A stretch of DNA of 64,000 bases from an uncultured Lentisphaerota bacterium. Lineage in GTDB: Bacteria; Verrucomicrobiota; Kiritimatiellia; CAIQIC01. A program made the translations under genes and the position numbers. Below the pieces are notes generated by a model. The model was not told the DNA's origin. It was given only the letters and a program-made list of their open reading frames with translations, and searched no databases. The stretch spans positions 1 to 64,000 of the forward strand of contig CAISWQ010000033.1 of assembly GCA_903889245.1 (NCBI GenBank), written 5' to 3'. How positions within the stretch are numbered: the stretch's first letter is position 1; each line of letters begins with the position of its first letter. Positions 16,642 to 23,621 of this stretch are shown here, piece after piece.

Positions 16642-18240
16642 ATGAGCACACCCTCTTCAGCCAACAACCGGTCCTTCGACATAGGTGCCTGGCTGGAAGC
16701 CCTCGGCCTGGACCAGTACGCCGCGGTCTTTGCGAAGCAGGACATCCGCCCGGAACAGCTCGCGGACCTGACCGATGCCGATTTGAAAGAGCTGGGTGTG
16801 GCCGCGCTCGGCCACCGCAAGCGGCTGTTGTTGGAGATAAAAAAACTGGTGGAGGCGGACGCGCTGACCAGCGCGCCGCCTGCGCCGGTCCCGGTCGCCG
16901 TTGCTCCACCGCCGCCCACCGCGCCGGCGCCAGCGAAGAAACACATCCGTACGCCGCCCGCCACCATCGAACCACCGGCAGCCGCCGCAGCCGAGACGCC
17001 GGCGCCCGCACAGCCCGCGCGCGTTCCCACCCGCTTCCGCCAGAACTGCGTGGTGGCCTTTATCGGCAGCCACTTCCTGCTCGTCAGCATCTGCGTGCAT
17101 CTGCTTTTTGGCGTCGGCGCCACGCTCTACGTCGTGCAGATCATCCAGGCCAAGCGCAAGGTCACATTCCAGAACGGGCCGCCCACGCTCAATCCGAGCA
17201 CACGCGTGCTCGAACACAAGGTGGCGATGGCGCAGAAGAAAAAAGCCGGCGGCGCGCCGCCACAGGCCAGGCGCATTGCCTCGACCGGCCTCGCGAAAGT
17301 TTCGCTGCCGGACATGCCGAGCATTCCCAGCGCGACAACCGTGGTGCCCGGCATGATGGCGGGCATGGGCGGCGCGGGCTTCGGCACGGGCCTCGGCTTC
17401 GGCAGCGGCATGGGCAGCGGCATGGGCGGCGGCGGCGGGGGCGGCGGGTTCGGCTTCTTTGGGCTGCGCGGCACCGGCGATGGCTTGATCGGCACCTTCT
17501 ATGACTTCAAGCGCGACGAGCACGGCAAGCCGACCGGACTCAAGGCTTGGGGCGGTGGCAAGGGGGACGGCGGCCGCAAGACCTACACCGACATCCTCAA
17601 GGACTTTGTGAACAGCAGCGCGTGGAAAGTACCGTCCAGCCACAAGCATTTCACCTCGAAGGCGCGGCTGACCTCCAAGGCTTTTTTCTTTCCGGCCATC
17701 CACGATGACGAGGCCGGCAAGGCCTTCCAGACGCCCGAGGCCGGACCGGGTATGTGGGTCGCTCACTACGCCGGCATGGTCACGCCGCCGGTCACCGGCC
17801 GCTACCGGTTCGTCGGCTGGGGCGATAACGTCATGATCGTGGGCCTCAACGGCAAGGTGGTGCTCGACGCCTCCGACATCGGCTACGTGGATCGCTCGCG
17901 CGCCCACAAAGGCGCCGTCAGCTTCCCCAAGAAAGGCAGCACACCCATGTTCGAGGGCGACTGGTTCGCGCTCTCCGCCAACATGGCGGTCAAGATAGAC
18001 ATCCTGCTCGGCGACGAAGGCGGCATCTTCTGCGCGGGCCTGCATATCCAGAAGGAAGGCGAGAGCTACAGCAGCGGCAAGGGCGGGGTGCCCACGCTGC
18101 CGCTCTGGCTCGCCGGCGCGCTGGGCCCGGAGGAGAAAAAACTCTACGGCACCTACCTCGGCGGGCAGGCGTTCGGCGGACCGGTCTTCCGCTCCAAACC
18201 CACCACCACCGGCTCACTCATGGATACGATCCGACGCTGA
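16642..18240 (+). CDS. SAM domain - linker - TM - Gly-rich - PA14-like protein
   Basis: This 532-aa protein repeats the layout of the previous one. It has a SAM domain at 11-68 (FDIGAWLEALGLDQYAAVFAKQDIRPEQLADLTDADLKELGV), a Pro/Ala linker, a TM helix (about 137-165) and the same juxtamembrane and Gly-rich segment. Its periplasmic domain differs: GTGDGLIGTFYDFKRD...PGMWVAHYAGMVTPPVTGRYRFVGWGDNVMIVGLNGKVVLDAS resembles a PA14-like carbohydrate-binding beta-barrel. It lies 19 bp after the vWA gene and overlaps the next gene by one base. It may be an exchangeable effector of the ExbBD motor. Confidence 0.8.
   Translation: MSTPSSANNRSFDIGAWLEALGLDQYAAVFAKQDIRPEQLADLTDADLKELGVAALGHRKRLLLEIKKLVEADALTSAPPAPVPVAVAPPPPTAPAPAKKHIRTPPATIEPPAAAAAETPAPAQPARVPTRFRQNCVVAFIGSHFLLVSICVHLLFGVGATLYVVQIIQAKRKVTFQNGPPTLNPSTRVLEHKVAMAQKKKAGGAPPQARRIASTGLAKVSLPDMPSIPSATTVVPGMMAGMGGAGFGTGLGFGSGMGSGMGGGGGGGGFGFFGLRGTGDGLIGTFYDFKRDEHGKPTGLKAWGGGKGDGGRKTYTDILKDFVNSSAWKVPSSHKHFTSKARLTSKAFFFPAIHDDEAGKAFQTPEAGPGMWVAHYAGMVTPPVTGRYRFVGWGDNVMIVGLNGKVVLDASDIGYVDRSRAHKGAVSFPKKGSTPMFEGDWFALSANMAVKIDILLGDEGGIFCAGLHIQKEGESYSSGKGGVPTLPLWLAGALGPEEKKLYGTYLGGQAFGGPVFRSKPTTTGSLMDTIRR
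17081..17468 (+). repeat. 388-bp segment nearly identical to 15667-16054
   Basis: Second copy of the membrane-anchor segment, offset by exactly 1414 bp with no insertions or deletions seen between the copies. Confidence 0.85.
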
Positions 18241-19322
18241 TGAGCACACCCCGCCAATCCAACCTTGACCTGGGCGCGTGGCTCGCGAGCCTCGGCTGTG
18301 CCGAACACGCCGCCGCGTTTGCCGCCAACGACATCACGCCCGAGTTGCTGCCGACCCTCACGGACGAGGACTTGCAGGAACTCGGCGTGAGCGATGCCGC
18401 GCAGCGCGCGACGTTGCTGGCGGCGATAGCCGCGGGGCCTGTACAGCCGCCCGCGCCACCGCCGCCCAGCCCGCCCGCCCCGCGGCGCGCGCCACCGCCG
18501 CCAGAGCGGCGGCCCATGACCGCGCCACCGCGCGCCGCGCCGCTGGCCGCGCCCCGCCCGCAGCCACAGCCGCCCCCTCCCGTCACGCCGGCACCGGCGC
18601 CGCAATCGGAAGTCGTAATGCCGCTGGCTGTGGCCCCGCAGAAAAGGCAACTCATCGTGCCGCGTTCCGTACCGGCACCCGCCGCGCCAGTGGCTTTCCA
18701 GCCAGCGCCCGCGCAGCCTGCGGCGGCTTCCCATAAGGCCCTGCTCATCACGCTGATTGTGCTCTCCACGCTGACCGTCACCGGCATCGGCGTCCTGGTG
18801 GGAATCTATCTTGCGCGGAAACCACCGCCGGTCATCGTGGCCAGTGCGCCGCCCGTGGCGCAACCGCCGCCGGCCGTACCAGCAGCCCTCCCGCCCGCGA
18901 AACAACCGGCGTCCGCCGCCAAGGTGGCTGCGCTCGTGCCCAGCACCGTCGTCCTGCTGGCGCGGGAGGCGAAGCTTCACGGTATCGCCCTCGATAAAGA
19001 GAAGGCGGTGATCCAAGGGTGGGACAAACCCGGCGACCATGCCGAGTGGCGCGTCGCCATCCGCGCGCCGGGCCGCTACGACGTGAAGATGGACTACGCC
19101 AAATACGGCGGCGCCGCCGACCTGATCCTCGTGTGTGCCGGACAAAAGATGCAGGCCAAACTCGGCAGCACCGGCGCGTGGACCAGCTTCAAGGAAACCA
19201 ACCTCGGATCCGTGCGCATCGCCAAGGCCGGCGACTGCACCGTGCTGGTGAAAAGCGCCAATCCCAAGGCCGCCCTGAAAATCAACCTCCGCGCCCTCAC
19301 CCTCGCCCCGGCGGCGCCCTAG
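18240..19322 (+). CDS. SAM domain - Pro-rich linker - TM - beta-domain protein
   Basis: This third consecutive SAM protein has 360 aa. The SAM domain is at 8-65 (LDLGAWLASLGCAEHAAAFAANDITPELLPTLTDEDLQELGV). A very Pro-rich linker runs 66-165. The TM helix (167-191, ALLITLIVLSTLTVTGIGVLVGIYL) differs from those of the other two. After a second Pro/Ala stretch, a C-terminal beta domain (about 235-355, EWRVAIRAPGRYDVKMDYAKYGGAADLILVCAGQKMQAKLGSTGAWTSFKETNLGSVRIAKAG) resembles a CBM35-like sugar-binding module. It overlaps the preceding stop by one base, so it belongs to the same operon. Confidence 0.78.
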   Translation: MSTPRQSNLDLGAWLASLGCAEHAAAFAANDITPELLPTLTDEDLQELGVSDAAQRATLLAAIAAGPVQPPAPPPPSPPAPRRAPPPPERRPMTAPPRAAPLAAPRPQPQPPPPVTPAPAPQSEVVMPLAVAPQKRQLIVPRSVPAPAAPVAFQPAPAQPAAASHKALLITLIVLSTLTVTGIGVLVGIYLARKPPPVIVASAPPVAQPPPAVPAALPPAKQPASAAKVAALVPSTVVLLAREAKLHGIALDKEKAVIQGWDKPGDHAEWRVAIRAPGRYDVKMDYAKYGGAADLILVCAGQKMQAKLGSTGAWTSFKETNLGSVRIAKAGDCTVLVKSANPKAALKINLRALTLAPAAP

Positions 19323-19327
19323 AGGCG

Positions 19328-19540
19328 GCTTGGCCAAGGCTTGGAAAGCGCGGGGCTGGAAAGCCACGCCCACCGCGGAAAATTTTCCAGGGATTGGAAA
19401 GTTGAACCGGTGGTTTTTCCAAGCCTTGGATGGCGCGCGGCGCGCCACAGGAAAAATTTTCCGAGGCTTGGAACATTCCGAGTGAAAATTTCCAAGCCTC
19501 GGAAATTTCGACGCCGTTTTTTCCAAGCCCTGGAAAAACT
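19328..19540. repeat. TTCCAAGNCTTGGAA array, 6 copies
   Basis: Centres are at about 19339, 19392, 19424, 19466, 19497 and 19528. Intervals are 53, 32, 42, 31 and 31 bp. The segment 19375-19475 is the 101-bp compound element also found at 9035-9135. The array lies between two convergent genes. Confidence 0.88.
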
Positions 19541-19640
19541 GTAGCGGCGGGCTGCGCCCGCCGACGGCGCGCATCGCGCGCCGCTACAGCGGCGCGGCAA
19601 CGCCGCGCCCTTCAGGTGGAGGGCGGCGCGCTGCGCCGCC
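19541..19640. terminator. Run of GC hairpins between convergent genes
   Basis: Four hairpins follow each other: GGCGGGC-tgc-GCCCGCC, GGCGCGC-atc-GCGCGCC, GGCGCGGcaaCGCCGCGCC and GGCGGCGC-gct-GCGCCGCC. A larger GTAGCGGCG/CGCCGCTAC frame encloses the first two. They lie between the ends of the SAM operon and the GH2 gene and could stop transcription from both sides, though there is no U-tract. Nothing else is seen between 19323 and 19641. Confidence 0.5.
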
Positions 19641-19641
19641 G

Positions 19642-21948
19642 TTACGGCGCGGGGGCCTCGACGAGGCGGATGAGGCCGGCATCAATGTACTGGCCGCCCT
19701 TGGTCTGCCGGCAGTGAATCGCGATGACGTTCTGCCCGCCGGGCTTGAGCGCGGCGAGCGCCGCGGGCGCGATCTCGGCAGGCTCATAGTCAGTGGCGTA
19801 GTTCTTCGCCTTCACGGCGAGCACGCCGTTGAGGTAGATCTCGGCATCCTCGTCGTGGTGCAGCAGCAAGGACAGGTTGTCCGTCGCGCCGGCGGGCAAC
19901 TCGAACGCGAGGCGGGTCCAGATGTCGGCCGTGTTCCACTTGGTGCGCACGACGGCGCCGGGCGTGCCCTCCGTGCCGAAGCCGCCGGGCGCGGTCTGCC
20001 ACTGGGCGTCGTCGAAGCCGGGCTGGAACCAGTCGGCGGCGGGCTTGGCCAGTGTGTAGCGCCAGTGGAGCGTGGCGCTCTGGGCGGTCGGCACGACCGT
20101 TTCAATTTTCGGCGCCGGCGGGAAGCGGCCCTGGTTGGCGGCGGCGATTTTCGCGAGGTCGGGTTTGAGTTCGCGGTCGTAGGTCAGCAGGCCGTTGCAC
20201 TCGGTCTCGCAGTCGGTGGTCTGCGTGTAGACGCAGGCGTTGAGGCCGTCGCTGTCCTTGAGTTCATAAACTTTGCGGAGCAGCTCGCAGTATTTCCGCG
20301 TCAGCACACCGGCCGAGGGCATGACGCGATAGCCCCAGTTTTTTTCGACCCACATGTGGCCGGGGACGGGCAGGCCGAGGCCGCCGAACTCGCCGAGCAC
20401 GGGCGCGCGCTGGCCATCGGATTTCGGGCAGCCGGGGCCGGGATAGTTGTGCATGTCCACGACGTCGCCGGCGGGGATGTCGTGCCAGCCGCTGGCATTA
20501 TCCACGAGGCGCGTGGGATCGAGCTGCTTGATCCAGTCGCAGATGGCCTTGGTCTTGAACTGGCCCCAGCCTTCGTTGAACGGGACCCACATGACAATGC
20601 ACGGGTGGTTGCCGCACTGCGCGAGCATCGCGGCGCACTCGGCGCGGTACTGCGCCTCGGCTTCCGGCGAGACCGGTTCGCCATCGCGCAGTTCGCCGGT
20701 GGTCTTGTCCTTGCCCGCGCCTTTGCCGAAGCCGCCGGCGGGCATGTCCTGCCAGACGAGCAGGCCGAGCTTGTCGCACCAGTAGTACCAGCGCTCCGGC
20801 TCCACCTTGACGTGCTTGCGCGCCATGTTCATGCCGAGCTTCTTCGTCATCTCGATGTCGAAGCGGAGCGCGGCGTCGGTCGGCGCGGTGTAGATACCGT
20901 CGGGCCAAAAACCCTGGTCGAGGAAGCCGACCTGCAACACGAACTGGTTGTTCAGCAGCAGCCGCAGAAAACCTTTCGCATCCTTGGCCATGGAAATCTT
21001 GCGCATGCCGAAATAGCTGGCGACCTCGTCAAAAGTTTTTTCGCCGAGCAGCCCGCCCTTGCCCTCGATTTCGACATCGAGGTTATAGAGGAAGGGATTC
21101 TCCGGCGTCCACAGCTTGGCGTTCGGCACCTTCAGTTCAAGCGCCGCGCCGGGTTGGCCTTCCACCTCGGCGATTTCCTTGCCGCCCTCGCGCACAGTCA
21201 CGGCCAGATGCTGGCCGTCCTTGAGCTGGCCGGCGACCTTGGCGGTGACGGTCACGACGCCGCGATCCACATCCGGCACGATCTTCAGCGACTCGATATA
21301 CGCCGCCGGCACCGGCTCCAGCCACACGGTTTGCCAGATGCCGGAGCACGGCGTGTACATGATGCCGCCGGGATTCTTGATCGCGGGGAAATGCTGTTTG
21401 CCCTTGGGCTGATAGCCGCCGGTCGCATCGCGGACGGCAAGGACGAGTTCGTTGTCGCCGGCTTTCAGCGCGGCGGTGATGTCGAAGCTGAACGCGTCGT
21501 AGCCGCCGCGGTGGCTGCCCAGTTCCTTGCCGTTGACCCAGACAGTCGCGTCCCAATCCACCGCGCCGAAGTGCAGCAGCACGCGCTGGCTCTTCCAGCC
21601 GGACGGCACGGTGAACGCGCGGCGATACCAGAGCTGTTCCTTGTCGGTCAGCGGCTTCTTGACGCCGGAGAGCGCGGACTCGACGCAGAAGGGCACGAGG
21701 ATTTTGCCGTCCCACTGCTGTGGCTTGGGCGCGTCGAGCGGCGTGATCGCATAGTCCCAAAGCCCGTTGAGGTTCTGCCACGCCTTGCGTTCCATCTGCG
21801 GGCGCGGGTAGTCCGGCAGCGCGTTGTCGGGCGAGACCTCTTTGGCCCAGCGCGTCATCAGGTTGCCGGGTACCGGCTGCCAGTCGCCCGCCTGCGCGGC
21901 GAGTGCGCCCGCGGTAAGCAAGCCGGCGAAGAAGGTGCGTGTGTGCAT
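19642..21948 (-). CDS. Secreted GH2 family glycosidase (beta-galactosidase/glucuronidase-like)
   Basis: This 768-aa enzyme has a signal peptide ending near LAAQAGD. The N-terminal sugar-binding domain contains QNLNGLWDYAITPLD, LWYRRAFTVPSGW and VWVNGKELGSHRGGYDAFSFDIT. An immunoglobulin-like domain follows, then the TIM barrel with GMNMARKHVKVEPERWYYWCDKLGLLVWQDMPAG. The acid/base motif is VPFNEGWGQ and the likely nucleophile is Glu in VLGEFGGLG. A further beta domain at the C-terminus (HWRYTLAKPAADWFQPGFDDAQWQTAPGGFG...ILNGVLAV-like) is probably an accessory sugar-binding module. Substrate specificity cannot be assigned. It lies alone between a hairpin run and the tatA region. Confidence 0.88.
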   Translation of the reverse strand: MHTRTFFAGLLTAGALAAQAGDWQPVPGNLMTRWAKEVSPDNALPDYPRPQMERKAWQNLNGLWDYAITPLDAPKPQQWDGKILVPFCVESALSGVKKPLTDKEQLWYRRAFTVPSGWKSQRVLLHFGAVDWDATVWVNGKELGSHRGGYDAFSFDITAALKAGDNELVLAVRDATGGYQPKGKQHFPAIKNPGGIMYTPCSGIWQTVWLEPVPAAYIESLKIVPDVDRGVVTVTAKVAGQLKDGQHLAVTVREGGKEIAEVEGQPGAALELKVPNAKLWTPENPFLYNLDVEIEGKGGLLGEKTFDEVASYFGMRKISMAKDAKGFLRLLLNNQFVLQVGFLDQGFWPDGIYTAPTDAALRFDIEMTKKLGMNMARKHVKVEPERWYYWCDKLGLLVWQDMPAGGFGKGAGKDKTTGELRDGEPVSPEAEAQYRAECAAMLAQCGNHPCIVMWVPFNEGWGQFKTKAICDWIKQLDPTRLVDNASGWHDIPAGDVVDMHNYPGPGCPKSDGQRAPVLGEFGGLGLPVPGHMWVEKNWGYRVMPSAGVLTRKYCELLRKVYELKDSDGLNACVYTQTTDCETECNGLLTYDRELKPDLAKIAAANQGRFPPAPKIETVVPTAQSATLHWRYTLAKPAADWFQPGFDDAQWQTAPGGFGTEGTPGAVVRTKWNTADIWTRLAFELPAGATDNLSLLLHHDEDAEIYLNGVLAVKAKNYATDYEPAEIAPAALAALKPGGQNVIAIHCRQTKGGQYIDAGLIRLVEAPAP

Positions 21949-21990
21949 GGGAACTCCTTATCCGATGAATCCAGGTTTTGCTACCTTGAG

Positions 21991-22056
21991 GGCCGCGACG
22001 GAGCGCGGTCCTCCACGTTCCTCGTTCCTCCGGAAGAGCCGCGCTCCGTCGTGGCC
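21991..22056. repeat. GGCCGCGACGGAGCGCGG inverted repeat
   Basis: GGCCGCGACGGAGCGCGG (21991-22008) and CCGCGCTCCGTCGTGGCC (22039-22056) pair with one mismatch around a 30-base centre. The element lies in the gap between the GH2 start and tatA, a typical site for dispersed intergenic hairpins. Confidence 0.7.
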
Positions 22057-22071
22057 GCTCCAGAAAAGCAA

Positions 22072-22102
22072 AACACGGAGTCGCGTCGCCGCGCTCCGTG
22101 TT
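22072..22102 (-). terminator. Hairpin downstream of tatA
   Basis: AACACGGAG and CTCCGTGTT form a perfect 9-bp stem with a 13-base GC-rich loop, 27 bp after the tatA stop. It probably ends the tatA operon, but no U-tract is obvious. Confidence 0.5.
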
Positions 22103-22128
22103 GGTCCGTGCCGTATCACGGCTGGTGA

Positions 22129-22353
22129 TCAGGCCGTCTTGGTGGGCTGGGTCGTTTCCGGCTTCTTCTCCTCGGCCTTTTCCTCGGTCGGGGTCTTGGA
22201 GCCATCGTCCTTGCCCTTCTTGAACTCGTTCAGGCTGCGGCCGAGCGCGTTCGCCAGTTCCGGCAGTTTCTTGCCGCCGAACAGCAGCAGGATGACCACC
22301 AAAATCAGAATCGCATCCATCGGGCTGAAACCAAAGGCCATTATCGGCGTCAT
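22129..22353 (-). CDS. tatA: Sec-independent protein translocase TatA
   Basis: This 74-aa protein has the TatA/E pattern. A short N-terminal membrane helix ([23 protein letters not shown]) with the FGxKKLPEL hinge leads to an amphipathic helix ([15 protein letters not shown]) and an acidic/Lys tail ([18 protein letters not shown]). It forms the pore for twin-arginine export. That fits the two Tat-signal proteins encoded in this window (3460 and 56926). It lies 19 bp after a lipoprotein gene on the same strand. Confidence 0.93.
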   Translation of the reverse strand: MTPIMAFGFSPMDAILILVVILLLFGGKKLPELANALGRSLNEFKKGKDDGSKTPTEEKAEEKKPETTQPTKTA

Positions 22354-22372
22354 GTTTTCTTCTCCGCTCTGC

Positions 22373-22807
22373 TTACCACTTCATTTCCACTCGATCGCGT
22401 GGCTGGGGGTGTCCGCTGACAATATCGGCCGTCAACCACGGCGGGCGCGCCGGCCCGCCAACTTTCAGATGGGCCACTTCGTTCGTGCCGCGCCAGACTG
22501 TGGCCTCTCCGGCGGCAGATTGCAAGACCTTTGCACGGAGCACCACATAGCCCTGCGCGCGGTTCACGTAGGCGACCTCGGCCCACGCGGTTTGGGCGAC
22601 GCGCGGCGGCGCGTTTGTCGCCGCGGCCGCCGTCGGCGACCTGACGGCGATGGCTTTGGACTTCAGCGAACGGCAGCCGGCGGACAAAACGACCAAAGAC
22701 AGAACAGCCAGCAAAACCGGGCCGGCACGCCGCCAAGTCCTTCGGCCTGTGGCTTCAGGTCTCGCGTCTCGTGTCCCGGGTCTCAAGTCTCTGTTTTCAG
22801 GTTTCAA
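22373..22807 (-). CDS. Small predicted lipoprotein
   Basis: This 144-aa ORF has a lipobox (LVVLSAGC) after a hydrophobic stretch at about residues 28-45. The rest ([63 protein letters not shown]) looks like a small beta domain with a pattern seen in proteins that bind DNA or sugar weakly. I do not recognise a family. The start given is a TTG overlapping the previous stop inside a repeat (GAAACCTGAAAACAGAG), and the first 25 residues are encoded by that repeat, so the true start is uncertain. It is probably co-transcribed with tatA. Confidence 0.55.
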   Translation of the reverse strand: MKPENRDLRPGTRDARPEATGRRTWRRAGPVLLAVLSLVVLSAGCRSLKSKAIAVRSPTAAAATNAPPRVAQTAWAEVAYVNRAQGYVVLRAKVLQSAAGEATVWRGTNEVAHLKVGGPARPPWLTADIVSGHPQPRDRVEMKW

Positions 22808-22822
22808 GTTTCAGGTCTCAGG
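22745..22822. repeat. TTTCAGGTTTCAAGTTTCAGG-type short repeat
   Basis: The stretch reads as variations of TCTCAGG, TTTCAGG and TTTCAAG words (e.g. TTTTCAGGTTTCAAGTTTCAGGTCTCAGG). It supplies the C-terminal codons of the endonuclease-III relative, its stop codon and the N-terminal codons of the lipoprotein ORF. Confidence 0.6.
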
Positions 22823-23469
22823 TTTGCCTTGGTCAGCGGGCATTTAGCGCAGTCGGGCCGCGTCCGGCAATAGTTTTTTCCGAGCGCGACGAGCAGCGCG
22901 TGGAATTCGTTGAACAGTTTTTCGTCGCGCGGCAGGGCGGCGGTGAACAGCGCGGCGAGCTCGTCATAGGTCGCCTGCGGGCCGCACCAGCCGTGGCGCT
23001 GGAGGAGGCGGCGCGTGTAGGCATCCACCACGAACACCGGCCGGCGCGCGGCATAGAGCACCATGCAGTCGGCGGTTTCCGGCCCGATGCCGTTGACGCC
23101 CAGCAGCGTCGCGCGCAACTCCGCCGCCGGCCGCGCCAGCAGCTTCTCCAGCTTGCCACCGTAGCGGTCGGCGACCAGCGTGGTGAACGCGCGCAGGCGG
23201 CGCGCCTTGAGGTTGTGGTAACCCGCCGGCCGGAGCCACGCGGCGAGCTGCGGCAGCGGCGCGGCGTGGAGCGCGGCGAGATTCAGCGCGCGGGCACGAC
23301 GCAGATTGCGAATCGCGTACTCGACGTTCGTCCACGCCGTGTTCTGCGTCAGGATGGCGCCGATGCAAACCTCCAGCCGCGTCCGGCCCGGCCACCAGTG
23401 CTGCGGCCCGAAACGCGCGAGCAGCGCGCGAAAGACCGCGGCGAGTGGCGGCTGGCTGGATTTTCTCAT
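22804..23469 (-). CDS. Endonuclease III-related HhH-GPD protein (COG2231 type)
   Basis: This 221-aa protein probably acts in base-excision repair. It contains an N-terminal RLEVCIGAILTQNTAWTNVEYAIRNL block. The helix-hairpin-helix is LLGVNGIGPETADCMVLYA, followed by FVVDAYTRRLLQRHG with the conserved catalytic-site Asp. The Lys used by true endonuclease III is replaced (GPETAD), as in the COG2231 family. The end, [22 protein letters not shown], has three cysteines of the iron-sulphur motif but lacks a fourth, because the tail runs into a repeat. I chose MRKSSQPP (23469) as the start; the ORF track begins 28 codons earlier. Confidence 0.75.
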   Translation of the reverse strand: MRKSSQPPLAAVFRALLARFGPQHWWPGRTRLEVCIGAILTQNTAWTNVEYAIRNLRRARALNLAALHAAPLPQLAAWLRPAGYHNLKARRLRAFTTLVADRYGGKLEKLLARPAAELRATLLGVNGIGPETADCMVLYAARRPVFVVDAYTRRLLQRHGWCGPQATYDELAALFTAALPRDEKLFNEFHALLVALGKNYCRTRPDCAKCPLTKANLRPET

Positions 23470-23621
23470 CGCGGGCGGTTCATAACATGCCTTGAAGATC
23501 AAAGCAGGGCGAAACCCCCGGCACATGAACTGCTTAATCAAGGTGGCGGGCATTGACAGGGCGGCAGCGGCCTCTTACTGTCGCCTCGCACACAACGTGG
23601 TCACAGGAAACAAGCGATATC

